Source: G963665215 sp963665215
GTDB taxonomy: Bacteria; Chloroflexota; Dehalococcoidia; Lucifugimonadales; CAUZJF01
Direction: 5' to 3'
Assembly (NCBI GenBank): GCA_963665215.2
Contig: CAXXWW010000001.1
Location: forward strand, 1 to 23,271
Length of the DNA: 23,271 bases
Under the pieces are notes generated by a model that saw nothing but the letters and a program-made list of their open reading frames with translations, searched no databases and was not told the DNA's origin. Every line of letters starts with the position of its first letter. The stretch's first letter is position 1. Of the stretch, positions 7,501 to 16,457 are shown in pieces. A program made the translations under genes and the position numbers.

Positions 7501-8379
7501 ATGAATGACGAGATAGACGAGATCCTCAAGGGCTCCTTCGACCTCCACGTGCACGCCGGACCGGATGCATCCCAGGAGCGGCGGCTCGACGCCATGGACA
7601 CGGCACGGGAGGCGTATCAGGCCGAGATGAGTGGGTTCGTGCTGAAGTCCCACGAGTATCCGACGGCGCCCTTGGCCCAAGCGCTCAATAGGATGTACCC
7701 GGGATTGAGTGTGGCCGGCTCAGTCGCGCTGAACCGAAGCGCGGGCGGTCTGAACCCGGACGCCGTAAGGGTGTCCGCCGGGCTGGGCGCCCGGGTCGTC
7801 TGGATGCCCACGTTCGACGCCGACTTCTACCTGCGAAGCCAGGGACGCGGGCCCGGCATCCGCCTCACCGATGATAGCGAGAGACTTGTGTGGGAGGTCA
7901 TGGACATCCTCGACATCATGGCCGAGCACGATATGGTGCTGGCATCGGGACACGTCTCGCCCGTCGAGGCGATTGCCCTGTTCGAGGCAGCCAAGGAGCG
8001 AGGCGTGCGGCGGATTATCGCCACCCACCCCGGAGGCATCGCCACCGACGAAGAGCAGCGGGAAATGGCGTCTCTGGGAGCCTATCTCGAGTACACCTTC
8101 CTGGCGTGCATGCCAAACGTCGCCAAAACGACGGTTGACGAGCTGGTCGCCGCCGTGAGGACGTTCGGCGTCGGGCGCTGCGTCGTAACGACCGACTTCG
8201 GGCAGTGGATGAACCCTCCGGCAGCCGAGGGCATGCGAATGGCAATCGCCTCTCTTTTACTCGTCGGGATGGCCGCCGACGAGGTGTCGACGCTGGTCAA
8301 GGCGAACCCGCTGGAGCTCATCGGGGACGTACAGGCATCTAAGCCCGAATCCACCGATGGACAGGGATGGACGGCGTGA
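7501..8379 (+). CDS. DUF6282-like amidohydrolase, C terminus altered by IS1380
   Basis: A metal-dependent hydrolase of the amidohydrolase (TIM-barrel) type. Candidate metal ligands are the HxH in FDLHVHAGPD near the N terminus, the Lys and His of VLKSHEY, the His of SGHVS, the His of THPGG and the Asp of TTDFGQW. The substrate is unknown. I chose ATG 7501 because family members begin shortly before DLHVH; ATG 7450 is also in frame and neither has a clear ribosome-binding site. The last 11 codons are encoded by IS1380 copy 2. Removing the element gives ...VQASKV and a TAG stop, so the native protein (about 281 aa) is hardly shortened and is probably functional. Confidence 0.82.
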   Translation: MNDEIDEILKGSFDLHVHAGPDASQERRLDAMDTAREAYQAEMSGFVLKSHEYPTAPLAQALNRMYPGLSVAGSVALNRSAGGLNPDAVRVSAGLGARVVWMPTFDADFYLRSQGRGPGIRLTDDSERLVWEVMDILDIMAEHDMVLASGHVSPVEAIALFEAAKERGVRRIIATHPGGIATDEEQREMASLGAYLEYTFLACMPNVAKTTVDELVAAVRTFGVGRCVVTTDFGQWMNPPAAEGMRMAIASLLLVGMAADEVSTLVKANPLELIGDVQASKPESTDGQGWTA

Positions 8380-10062
8380 GGACAGCGGAAGGGGGTGAGG
8401 GAGTTACAGGCGCGATGATCCGGGCTCGAATTTGGGTAGCCGGGAGGTTGGGGGGCGGTCTGCAGGCGCTTTTGGGGGCACCGATGGCGGCCTACAGTGG
8501 CTGTGGCGAGCGAGATGGCGGGATAGGACACGGCAAGAGGCGCTCGCGGACTGTGCTGGCGCGAGTTTGCGGGGACGTTGGGTTGGCTGGTGGGTCAGTG
8601 GCGGACGGGCGCCGTCAGGCTGGGAGTGGAATGGCTCGCAGTCGGGCCAGGGCGCGGCTGAACTGCTCCTCCCAGGGCCAGCGCCGGGGAAGATGCAGGG
8701 TCAATCGGCGTGCCGAGCGGGTGATCCGTCCGGCCAAGGCAAAGACCCGTCGTCTGAGGGTCTTGGTGGTCACGGTCTGCTGACCCAGGCCGATGCGGGC
8801 TGTCCAGCGGGCCAGGTTATGCGCCATCACCTGGACCGCCAGCCAGGCGCCGTTGGCGGCGAAGCGCGCCGACGGCATGTGGTTCAGCCCGACGCCGTAC
8901 TTGAGGTCGCGTATGGCGTTCTCGACCTCGGCGTGGCGGCGATGATCGGCCTCCAGTTCCAGCGTCTCCCCATCGCGGTCGGTGATGAAGGCGTGATAGC
9001 TGTAGGTGGCGAAGAGAGCCAGTTGAGAACCGGGCGCCGGCTTCACCCGCCGGACAATGAGCCGCACCGGCGCGGCGTCCGGCTTGGTCTGGAAGGGGGT
9101 GTAGGTGGTCTCGGCCACATCGGCGGCGCCGTCCATCCAGTAAGGAATCGGCGTCCAGGCATCTTCGGGTATCGCCTCGATCAGATTCCGCAGGCGGGCG
9201 CGCTGGCGGATGGCGATGGAGAAGCGGACATCCATTTCCCGGCAGGCGGCAACGACAGTGTGGGCGTAGAAGCCGCTGTCGGCCCGCACCGTGAGTTGTC
9301 CCCTGGCCCCGCCGTAGCGCACCCGCCCCACCGTCTCACGCAGGAAGTGGGCGGCGCCACGGGCGGTGTTGGCCCGGCCCTCGCGCAGCCGGGACATCAG
9401 CACCTCGCCGGTGCCGGCGGCAATGGCCAGCAGCGGGTGATAGCCGCGGGCGCCGGTATAGCCGTGGTGGCGCGCTCCCTCCTTGGCCAGTCCATAGGTC
9501 TCGCAGATGGTCGAGTCCAGGTCGATGGTCAGGGGCGAGTCGCCGGGTCCGGCCCCAGCGGCCCAGGCCCGGGCCAGCAACTGGCGGCTCACGCGGTCGA
9601 GTTGACGGACATGCCCCCACCGGAAGCTGCGCAGGAAGGTCCCCAGGGTGGATGGCGCCTTGACCACGCAGCCTAGAACACCGACCGTCCCACCAGCGCG
9701 CAGCGCATCGGCGTCGTCGATGCAGTCGCCGCCTGCCAGCGCGGAAGCGACCAGCGTCAGCATCTTGTCCCCAGTGTTCGCCCGTCCCGGCGCGCCGCCG
9801 AGGTCAAGGTGATGGTCGACGAGTTCTCGCAGGCCCAGGTGCCGGGCCAGGGTGGCCGGCAGGAGCAGGCCGGCATTGGCCACCAGGCGATGGTCGTCAA
9901 AGAGGATGCGGATACGGTCGGGTTTGTTCTGTGGCAGCATCTATTGGGTGCTCCTTGTTTCCGGGCGGGTTTCTGTTCCAAAACCATTATCCCAGATTCA
10001 GAGGAGCACCCTCTAGCTTCTTCAGGGGCTGTCCCCAAGGCCGTCCTTCGGTGGATTCGGGT
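8344..10062 (-). mobile_element. IS1380-family insertion sequence, copy 2
   Basis: It is 1719 bp with the same inverted ends as copy 1 and in the opposite orientation. Both flanks read TAAG (8340-8343 and 10063-10066), a perfect 4-bp target duplication. It is nearly identical to copy 3; I see two base differences in the transposase region (for example the codon giving Ala in SYHAF here and Gly there). It landed at the extreme 3' end of the amidohydrolase gene. Confidence 0.92.
8615..9940 (-). CDS. IS1380-family transposase (copy 2)
   Basis: An intact 441-aa DDE transposase, the same protein as in copy 1 apart from a handful of substitutions (AAGTGEV, MDGAADV, VKPAPGS, LFATYSYHAF). The catalytic motifs LDSTICETYG, RADSGFYAH and AEVENAIRDLK are all present. 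Its ribosome-binding site is in the right arm of the same GGGTGCTCCT/AGGAGCACCC inverted repeat. Confidence 0.93.
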   Translation of the reverse strand: MLPQNKPDRIRILFDDHRLVANAGLLLPATLARHLGLRELVDHHLDLGGAPGRANTGDKMLTLVASALAGGDCIDDADALRAGGTVGVLGCVVKAPSTLGTFLRSFRWGHVRQLDRVSRQLLARAWAAGAGPGDSPLTIDLDSTICETYGLAKEGARHHGYTGARGYHPLLAIAAGTGEVLMSRLREGRANTARGAAHFLRETVGRVRYGGARGQLTVRADSGFYAHTVVAACREMDVRFSIAIRQRARLRNLIEAIPEDAWTPIPYWMDGAADVAETTYTPFQTKPDAAPVRLIVRRVKPAPGSQLALFATYSYHAFITDRDGETLELEADHRRHAEVENAIRDLKYGVGLNHMPSARFAANGAWLAVQVMAHNLARWTARIGLGQQTVTTKTLRRRVFALAGRITRSARRLTLHLPRRWPWEEQFSRALARLRAIPLPA

Positions 10063-10084
10063 TAAGGTGTAGATCGGCGGATAG

Positions 10085-10212
10085 GTCTGGAGATCGTCTA
10101 CTAGCCGTAGGCCCTTGCGTAGCTCCCCAGGCCGGGCAACATCGTGGAGTTGGCTAATTCTCTCGCCTGAAGTCATTCCGACATGGCCCCCTCCCTGCTG
10201 CGGGCGGATGCC
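10085..10212 (+). repeat. Dispersed repeat, copy A
   Basis: About 120 bp here resemble 13596-13720 over most of their length (AGATCGTC, ACTAGCCGTAG, TAGCTCCCCAG, GAGTTGGCTAATTC and ACATG are shared). The first part reads in one frame as LLAVGPCVAPQAGQH, close to RLAVAPCIAPQTRQH at the end of the lipoprotein at 12480-13658. The similarity continues past that stop. This is best read as the 3' remnant of a lost second copy of that lipoprotein gene. Confidence 0.6.
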
Positions 10213-10245
10213 GCTGTGAGGACCCTATCCGCGATTGGTCAGGGA
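10208..10245 (+). pseudogene. Fragment similar to the DUF4349 gene membrane region
   Basis: GTGAGGACCCTATCCGCGAT at 10216 and the bases that follow match 11806-11836 inside the DUF4349 gene with few differences. In frame it reads VRTLSAIGQG, against VRTLSAVGQG in the intact gene. Only about 35 bp are recognisable. With repeat A it suggests an earlier duplication of this gene cluster, most of which was then deleted. Confidence 0.5.
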
Positions 10246-10322
10246 ACAAATCGCGTGATTCTTTCGTCTAACCCTATGGAACGCATCTGAAACGGTCATT
10301 GCTAGAGGGAGGTCGCTGGACC

Positions 10323-11987
10323 ATGCTTTTGAGAATTAGCCGATTCCCAATCCCAATTATGCTCGTCGCACTGCTGGCTGTGACCGCGTGCGGTGGCTCG
10401 GACGAATCTGCTGGGCATCCGGGTGCGCCGGGTGTGCCGGGGGCGCCAGGTGTGCCGGGGGCGCCAACAGCCCCCGCAGCAGCAGCGGCTCTGGCACCTA
10501 GGGAAGTAGTCGTGGAGAAGGCCATGGCGGCGATGGCGGCACCTGCCGCTGCACCGGCGGCCCCCGCGCCAGCTCCGGCCCCCGCTCCTAGGTTGGTGAG
10601 AGTTTCAGAACAAGCTGCGGCGGCCGATATCGCGGCCTCATCGAAGACGCTCACCCGGCTGGTCAATCTGGAACGAATCATCGTCCGCACTGTCGAGGCT
10701 ACGATCGTGGTGACGGACGTGCAGGGCTCCATGGACCTGATCACGGCTATGGCCAGAGAGCTGGGCGGTTGGGTCGTATCCACCAATCGATTCGAGAAGC
10801 ACCGTGGGTTCATCTCCTTCCGTGTTCCGGCTGAAGCCCTGGATAAGGCGACCGCGCGTCTGAGGGAGATGGCCGTCGAGGTCAAAGCGGAGGTCTCCGA
10901 CAGCCGAGACGTGACCGATGAGTACTTCGACCTGAGGGCGCGGCTGGACAATCAGAAGGCCACGGAAGAGGCGCTGCTCAAGCTATTGGGGCGCGCCGAG
11001 ACCGTCGAGGCCGCTTTGAAGGTCCAGCAGACCTTGACCGGAGTCCAGGAAGAGGTTGAGCGCCTGCAGGGTAAGATCAAGCTTCTTGAGGAGACTTCGG
11101 CGTTTTCGCTGGTGAGCGTCAACTTAGAGCTTGAGCCAGTTGACATGGCGGTGGAGGAGATAGCAGACAAGACGACCGGTGTCGGCGAGAGGGTCAGGTT
11201 CCGTGCCTTTTTCAAGCCGCCCGAGGGGATCGAGGACTTCAGCTACACGTGGGACTTCGGTGACGGTGAGAGCATTCGCGGCCATCAGACGGCGCCAACG
11301 GAGAAAGAAGATACCCGGGTCACGGCGACTGTGACCCATAGGTACAGAGACGAAGAGGACTCGCCATACATCGTTCAGTTCGAGATACAGGGCAGCGGCG
11401 AAGCGGGTGTCGCCGAAGGCGATACGACCCTGATGGTCGAGGTCACCAGGATTCCCGACATCGTTGTCTTCGCCGGCGAGAGTATCGCTGTGGACGAGGG
11501 CGAGGAGGTAGAGTTCAGTGGGTCCTTCACTCGGCCGCCGGGTCTGAACGAGGTCGAGTACAGGTGGGACTTCGGCGACGGCTCCGAGCCTGCCACGGGA
11601 ATGCTGGGAGTGGGGATCACCACCGCCGTAGCGACTCATGTCTATGAGCACCACCGGCCTTTCTCGTATCAGGCGACGCTTACGATAACGGCCGAGAGTG
11701 AGGCGGGTACTGTGGAGGACTCCAGCTCGCTCGACGTAAGGGTTAGAGAGATGCCGGGCTGGGTCATCACGGGTTTGAGCTTCAGCGACCAGGGCAAGAC
11801 CTCTGTGAGGACCCTGTCCGCGGTTGGTCAGGGGGCACTGATCGGAGTCATCTGGGTGGCCATACTCAGTCCTGCGTGGCTGGTCGTTGGAGGCGGAGGC
11901 TACTGGCTGATACGCAGGTACAAGGGCCGGCGGCGTAGCACGTCCGCTGGCTCCTCCGACGTTCGCGAATCGCAGGGCGAGCAGTAG
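10323..11987 (+). CDS. DUF4349 lipoprotein with two PKD domains and a C-terminal membrane helix
   Basis: A 554-aa envelope protein. The signal peptide ends in a lipobox (LLAVTAC, Cys23). Then come a short collagen-like GxP run (residues about 31-48), an Ala/Pro-rich linker to about 90, and a DUF4349 domain (about 111-274) with VVSTNRFEKHRGFISFRVP and a coiled-coil part. Two PKD-type Ig-like domains follow (WDFGDG at 310-315 and 415-420). A hydrophobic segment at about 504-530 precedes a basic tail. I chose ATG 10323, 9 nt after GGAGGT; an upstream TTG at 10299 lacks support. DUF4349 proteins usually pass from the coiled coil directly to the membrane helix, so the PKD pair is an insertion in the usual plan. 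The ligand is unknown. Confidence 0.82.
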   Translation: MLLRISRFPIPIMLVALLAVTACGGSDESAGHPGAPGVPGAPGVPGAPTAPAAAAALAPREVVVEKAMAAMAAPAAAPAAPAPAPAPAPRLVRVSEQAAAADIAASSKTLTRLVNLERIIVRTVEATIVVTDVQGSMDLITAMARELGGWVVSTNRFEKHRGFISFRVPAEALDKATARLREMAVEVKAEVSDSRDVTDEYFDLRARLDNQKATEEALLKLLGRAETVEAALKVQQTLTGVQEEVERLQGKIKLLEETSAFSLVSVNLELEPVDMAVEEIADKTTGVGERVRFRAFFKPPEGIEDFSYTWDFGDGESIRGHQTAPTEKEDTRVTATVTHRYRDEEDSPYIVQFEIQGSGEAGVAEGDTTLMVEVTRIPDIVVFAGESIAVDEGEEVEFSGSFTRPPGLNEVEYRWDFGDGSEPATGMLGVGITTAVATHVYEHHRPFSYQATLTITAESEAGTVEDSSSLDVRVREMPGWVITGLSFSDQGKTSVRTLSAVGQGALIGVIWVAILSPAWLVVGGGGYWLIRRYKGRRRSTSAGSSDVRESQGEQ

Positions 11988-12045
11988 GTGGCTCTAGAGA
12001 TGTGGGTTAGCAAGTTCGAGGTGACCCGAGTCAGCGAGGTGTCGC

Positions 12046-12445
12046 ATGCTTATAGTTTTGTCACTCAACGTGATCGTGTTTATTGCGATCGCCGTTGCAC
12101 TCTTCTGGAAGTACCGCCTCACTCGAGACGCCGGCTTCCTCTGGTTCAGCGCCGCGATCGTCGTGTGGCCGCTCGTTAGCGCCGGAGTAGTGTTTAGGAT
12201 GGCCCGGCTGAGTTCAGAGTCGGTGCCTTTCTCCCTTAGCCCGGGCGAATTCGTTGCTGGCGGGCTATACATTCTCGAGTTGATCGAGCGGATTCTGTTC
12301 TTTGGTCGCGATCATCTACCTGTACAGGGGCCGAGTCCTCGACGTGAAGGAAGAGGACTCATCACAACCGGTCCTGGCCATGCCTGCCCTTAGGGTAGGC
12401 TGCGGAATGGAACAAGCCGACCACGCTTTTCGTCACTCCTACTGA
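12046..12445 (+). pseudogene. Small membrane protein with a frame break
   Basis: ATG 12046 follows GAGGTG closely. As read, the frame ends at 12393 (115 aa) with a tail that looks non-native (DHLPVQGPSPRREGRGL). Removing one T from TTCTTT (12299-12303) gives ...ERILFLVAIIYLYRGRVLDV, completing a third membrane helix followed by a charged tail and a stop at 12443-12445. Helices: about 3-21, 31-50, and the restored one near 73-95. The family is not recognised. It follows the DUF4349 gene by 58 bp and precedes a lipoprotein gene in the same direction, so it is probably co-transcribed. Confidence 0.55.
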
Positions 12446-12479
12446 AGATCAGAGAATAATTGGACGAGGAGCAACGGAA

Positions 12480-13658
12480 ATGAATACGAGGATGGGGATA
12501 ACCACCTCGCTGGTCGTAAGCCTTTTGCTGTTGGCGATCATCGCGTGTGCGGAGACGGCTCCGTCTCCTACACCGGCCCGTACTGAGGCTGCGGTTGGGA
12601 TGCAGCCTACTCAGGGGCCGACCACATCAAGCCAACTGACCGCGAACGACCGGCAAAGTCCAGGCGTCGGCCCTATCCCAGCACCCCCACCATCTCCCCC
12701 CATTCTTGGAGAAAAGGTATCGCTGGACGAGGCGCGGCGACGGACGCCGTACACCATACCTATTCCCCCGGACGGTGTGGTTGGTGCCGACATCCAAGAG
12801 GTCTGGGCCTCGAAGGAAGGAGCTCCAACCGAGTTCAGGCAAGTCTATCTCATTTACGCCAACGGCCTGAAGATATCGATAGGTGGGCGACCCGATGCCA
12901 TAGACTACAGTGCGCTTGCGGACGATCCCTTCCGAGCAGCGAACGTTCGAAGGATTCCGGCGTCAGGCAAAGACCCTGCCGTCAAAACTCTAAGCACCGG
13001 CGGCCAAGTCAATACTCCTGCGAATCTCAGTTGGTGGGTGAATCAGGTGGACATCGGACTGTACCATCCGACCTGGTATATGGAGCAACTGCTTGAAATC
13101 GGAGAGGCGATGCCTGACCCGATCTGGTCCCCCACAACGACACGAGCCTTGCCGACCTTCACTCCGGTTCCGAACGTTGGAGTTGCCACCCCAACCATCG
13201 CCAGCGTAGCCCAGCCCCCGCCACTTCCTCAAGTGTCCCTTGAGCACGGTGGCCGCTCATATCAAGGATGGAGAGGCAGCTACTGTTGGCCGGTGAGTGC
13301 GAACAGCCGCGTCTGCGCAGATAGCGTAGGATGGCAAGGATTCGACAAGGTATCGGCTGTATTGATGAAACGAGGGGATGCGTTCTCGATCAGAATCTCC
13401 GGTAGCGACCCTGCCTCAGACGAGTTCCGTGTTCGGGCATCCATCCCCCAGGAGACCAGGCTAGCGGTCAAGCCCGGCGAGGAGCTTTTCAGCAGCGATT
13501 CCCTGGAAGGGCTAAGGCTCGACCTCCCAGCAGGCGTTTACTTTGTCTGCACCTTCTATAAGTCCCAGCTATGGGGACGTTTCCTTCGGATTCAAGGTAG
13601 AGATCGTCGACTAGCCGTAGCCCCTTGCATAGCTCCCCAGACGAGGCAACATTCGTAG
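12480..13658 (+). CDS. Predicted lipoprotein of unknown function
   Basis: A 392-aa protein with a lipoprotein signal peptide (LLLLAIIAC, Cys23), a Thr/Pro-rich tether to about residue 75, and a middle domain (RRTPYTIPIPPDGVVGADIQ and following). A second Pro/Thr-rich linker near 220-245 precedes a C-terminal beta-rich domain containing YCWPV and VCAD, whose cysteines may form a disulfide. Start ATG 12480 has GAGGAGC upstream. The middle domain looks like those in anchored extracytoplasmic proteins, but I cannot name it. The last 18 residues lie in repeat copy B. Confidence 0.75.
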   Translation: MNTRMGITTSLVVSLLLLAIIACAETAPSPTPARTEAAVGMQPTQGPTTSSQLTANDRQSPGVGPIPAPPPSPPILGEKVSLDEARRRTPYTIPIPPDGVVGADIQEVWASKEGAPTEFRQVYLIYANGLKISIGGRPDAIDYSALADDPFRAANVRRIPASGKDPAVKTLSTGGQVNTPANLSWWVNQVDIGLYHPTWYMEQLLEIGEAMPDPIWSPTTTRALPTFTPVPNVGVATPTIASVAQPPPLPQVSLEHGGRSYQGWRGSYCWPVSANSRVCADSVGWQGFDKVSAVLMKRGDAFSIRISGSDPASDEFRVRASIPQETRLAVKPGEELFSSDSLEGLRLDLPAGVYFVCTFYKSQLWGRFLRIQGRDRRLAVAPCIAPQTRQHS

Positions 13659-13720
13659 AGTTGGCTAATTCCCGCTTGAAGTCGTTCAGACATGTACCCA
13701 TCCCCCCTGAGGGCCGATGA
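13596..13720 (+). repeat. Dispersed repeat, copy B
   Basis: The counterpart of 10085-10212. It overlaps the last codons of the lipoprotein gene and runs about 60 bp past its stop. The coding part differs from copy A mostly at third codon positions, which suggests it was once translated in both places. From 13721 to 13911 I see no gene. Confidence 0.6.
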
Positions 13721-13911
13721 CACTCACTCCGTCTTGAGGTTGAGAGCCCACTCGCAGAGGTATACCAAAGCTGACCAACGTTCTCTGGGCCGCCCGACTG
13801 GCCCTTTCTGACGACAAAAAAGGCCCACATGTGAGCCCGTCTCAGAAGTCGGGGAACTGGTGAATGGAACCGTGTTAGGTGTACCTTTGAGGCGACATCA
13901 ACGAAGGAGAG

Positions 13912-14920
13912 ATGGAGATGCCGCTTCGAGATATGGACCGAGAGCAGATGTGGCTATTGCCACCGTCTCTTGACGAGCTGTTGCCGTTGGATCATCCGGC
14001 GCGATTCGTGGCTGAGTTCGTAGACGCGTTAGATAGGGACGACTGGGCGGAGCTTGGCGTGGACGTAGACGGGGACCCGTTGGGAGCACCGGCCTACCAT
14101 CCTCGTGCGCTGTTGAGCGTGTGGCTGTACGGCTTCATGACCGGCGTGCGCTCCTGTCGAAAGCTGGAGGCGGCCTGTCGGGACCAGATACCGTATCTGT
14201 GGTTGACCGGATGGCAACATCCAGACCACAACACCCTGTGGCGATTCTACAAAGAATATAGGCAGTCCATGAGGAAGCTGTTTGAAAGAACGGTTCATAC
14301 GGCGGTGACGATGAAGCTGCTGGACCTGGCGGTGCAGGCGGTGGATGGTACGAAGGTGGGCACCAACGCATCGGTCTACAGGACCCACAACGCTGAGGAA
14401 CTGCCCCAGCTATTGAACCGGGTAGAGGCGGCGATACGTGACCTTGAAGCTCAGAACGAAGCAGGAGAAGATACGGCCACTGCCCATCTGCCCGGGGAGC
14501 TGGCCAACAAGGAGATGCTGAGGAAGCAGGTGAGGCAGGCGATGGCCGACCTTGAGAGTAAGGAACGCCAGAAGCGCATTAACCTCACTGACGGAGACGC
14601 CCGGCTGATGAAGGCGCGCGGCAGCGTTTTGCTCGGCTACAACGCCCAGGCTATGGTCTCACCCTTGGAACCTGACGGGGGAGCGACCGGCATGTTTATT
14701 ACGGCGGTTGACATGGCAGACGATAGTCGTGACGAAAAGCAGTTGGTTCCCATGATTGAGCAAGCTGAGGAGACGACGGGAACAAAATCAGAGATGACGT
14801 TGGCCGATGCCGCTTACCATTCCGGGAAGGGCTTGGAAGAATGCGCTCGTAGAAGCCAGTCAGTTGCGATGCCGGAGACGCGACAACAGTTGCTTGGGGA
14901 CCCATATCACAAGGACCGAT
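13912..14920 (+). pseudogene. IS1182-like transposase, 3' end lost at an IS3 junction
   Basis: The N-terminal 336 residues of a DDE transposase of the IS1182 (IS5-related) type: MWLLPPSLDELLPLDHPARF, YHPRALLSVWLYGFMTGVRS, AVDGTKVGTNAS (first Asp) and TLADAAYHSG (second Asp). The reading then passes into the IS3 end after GDPYHKDR. Family members are usually nearer 450-550 aa and the third catalytic acid is missing, so it is inactive. AAGGAG precedes both ATG 13912 and ATG 13918; the second has better spacing. No continuation of this transposase appears beyond the IS3 element, so a deletion accompanied or followed the insertion. Confidence 0.75.
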
Positions 14921-15065
14921 TGTTGTCAATCAGCAAAAGTGGGACACTTTGGGTGTAGAACGTCAGCGATAATGGGACACATATGGGAGGTGGAAAACCC
15001 GAGAGAGTCTGAGAGTGGTGTGAGCTCCTGTAGTGAGGGTAGAGTACCTCAGGAAAGGAGCAGAA

Positions 15066-15471
15066 GTGTCCCAGCCAGATACAGACAAAGCCAGGGTCGC
15101 ACCGGCGGAGCGAGGAGACTCGTTCATTCGTCCGCCAGGTGAGAGCGGCAACGCGGCGCAAGTACACCCCTGAAGAGAAGATCCGCATTGTCTTGGAGGG
15201 TTTCCGTCGCGAGGTCACCGTGAACGACCTGTGCCGGCGGGAGGGTATCAAGCCCCACTCCTACTATGCATGGACCAAGGAGTTCATGGAGGCAGGTAAG
15301 GAGAGGTTGTCCCGCGACACCGTGCGAGATGCCACGCGGCAGGAGATCGTGGAGCTCAGGCGGGAGAACGGCGAGCTGAAACAGCTCGTTGGCGAGCTCT
15401 CACTCCAGGTGTCCCGTCTGAAAAAAACGGCCATCCCGACGCTGGTAGACGGCGCAGGTACTGCAGGATGA
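15066..15471 (+). pseudogene. IS3 OrfA, probably frame-broken near its start
   Basis: OrfA is the helix-turn-helix partner of the IS3 transposase: RRKYTPEEKIRIVLEGFRRE, then a leucine-zipper-like helix ending in LQVSRLKK. In the frame of this domain the first start is GTG 15139, with no ribosome-binding site. A GTG at 15066 has AGGAG 5 nt upstream and reads MSQPDTDKARVAPAERGDSF...RPPGESGN before running out of frame. Deleting one G near 15153 fuses the two as ...PGESGNRRKYTPEEK. I therefore think the true start is 15066 and a one-base insertion is present. Confidence 0.6.
15421..15427 (+). promoter_or_regulatory. A7 slippery run for OrfA-OrfB frameshifting
   Basis: A run of seven A near the end of orfA is followed by CGG. 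A -1 slip here leads into the orfB frame as KKNGHPDAGRRRRYCRMSAL, giving an OrfAB fusion, the active transposase of most IS3 elements. The alignment of the heptamer with the zero frame is not the textbook A-AAA-AAG, so efficiency is uncertain. Confidence 0.4.
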
Positions 15472-16457
15472 GTGCCCTTAAGAAGGCGACGATCCTGGCC
15501 AGTGTAGCCACATCACCACTGGCCAAGCGTCGGATGCTCAGAGACCTGGGTGTTCCCAAGAGCACCTACTACCGGTGGTTGAGACTACAACAACATCACC
15601 AGGGCCTCGAGGATCGACCTGGAGTCAGCACCCCACCGTGGAACCGCCTTAGGTCTCAGGAGGAACGGTCGATCCTGGAAGCGGCCAGGGAGATGCCGGA
15701 GCTAAGTAGCCGCCAGTTGGCAGCGTGGACCACGGACAACCTGGGCTTCGCTGTATCCGAGTCCACTGTGTATCGCATCCTGCGCAGGGAGGGTCTGGTG
15801 AAGTCACCCGAGATGCAGTTGAAGGCCTCTCAAGAGTACCACCGCAAGACCACTGGCCCTCACCAGATGTGGGCTACCGATGCCTCCTACTTCAAGGTCA
15901 TCGGATGGGGCTACTACTACCTGGTCACTGTGATGGACGACTATTCCCGCTTCATACTCTCCTGGAAGCTGCAGCGGGACATGACTACCGACTCTCTCAT
16001 CGAGGTGGTCCAGGAGGCTGTAGACAAGACTGGCATGACCGAGGTCCCGGTGGCCGACCGGACCAGCTTGCTCTCGGACAACGGCTCAGGATATGTGTCC
16101 CGTGGCTTCAGAGACTACCTGCGCCTGGTGGGAATCAAGCACATCCGGGCTGCACCCTTCCACCCTCAGACCAACGGCAAGCTGGAGCGCTATCACCAGA
16201 CTATCAAGAGAGACGTCAAGCAGGTCCCCTACGAGATGGCTTCCGATCTGGAGGCTGCCCTTGCCGCCTTCGTGGCCTACTACAACTACAGGCGCTATCA
16301 CAAGGCGCTGGGCAATGTGACACCTGCAGATGTGCTCCACGGGAGGCGGGAACGGATACTGCAGCGCAGGAAGGAGGTGCAGGCTCACACAATCGAACGG
16401 CGAAGGCGCTACAACAAGACCCTCAGGGAGCTCACCAAGCCCTCTCCCGATCTCTAA
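15468..16457 (+). CDS. IS3-family transposase OrfB
   Basis: A 329-aa integrase-like catalytic subunit with an intact DDE triad: Asp138 (WATDAS), Asp204 (LLSDNGSGY) and Glu240 (NGKLERYHQT), with 35 residues between the last two as is typical of IS3. The ATG overlaps the orfA stop as ATGA, so it can be made by re-initiation as well as by frameshifting. Full length. Confidence 0.93.
   Translation: MSALKKATILASVATSPLAKRRMLRDLGVPKSTYYRWLRLQQHHQGLEDRPGVSTPPWNRLRSQEERSILEAAREMPELSSRQLAAWTTDNLGFAVSESTVYRILRREGLVKSPEMQLKASQEYHRKTTGPHQMWATDASYFKVIGWGYYYLVTVMDDYSRFILSWKLQRDMTTDSLIEVVQEAVDKTGMTEVPVADRTSLLSDNGSGYVSRGFRDYLRLVGIKHIRAAPFHPQTNGKLERYHQTIKRDVKQVPYEMASDLEAALAAFVAYYNYRRYHKALGNVTPADVLHGRRERILQRRKEVQAHTIERRRRYNKTLRELTKPSPDL

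Noticed and set aside
8432..9676. Long open frame (414 codons) antisense to the IS1380 transposase, also in the other two copies
   Set aside because: It mirrors the GC-rich codon pattern of the transposase, has low-complexity Gly/Arg composition and no ribosome-binding site or family.
10400..10480. GGTGTGCCGGGGGCGCC repeats as a DNA tandem repeat or CRISPR-like array
   Set aside because: They are in-frame codons for a short collagen-like GxP run in the lipoprotein; there are no spacers.
13822..13850. Left inverted repeat of the IS1182-like element (around GGCCCACATGTGAGCC and GTCTCAGAAGTCGG)
   Set aside because: The partner end is missing, so the boundary cannot be supported.
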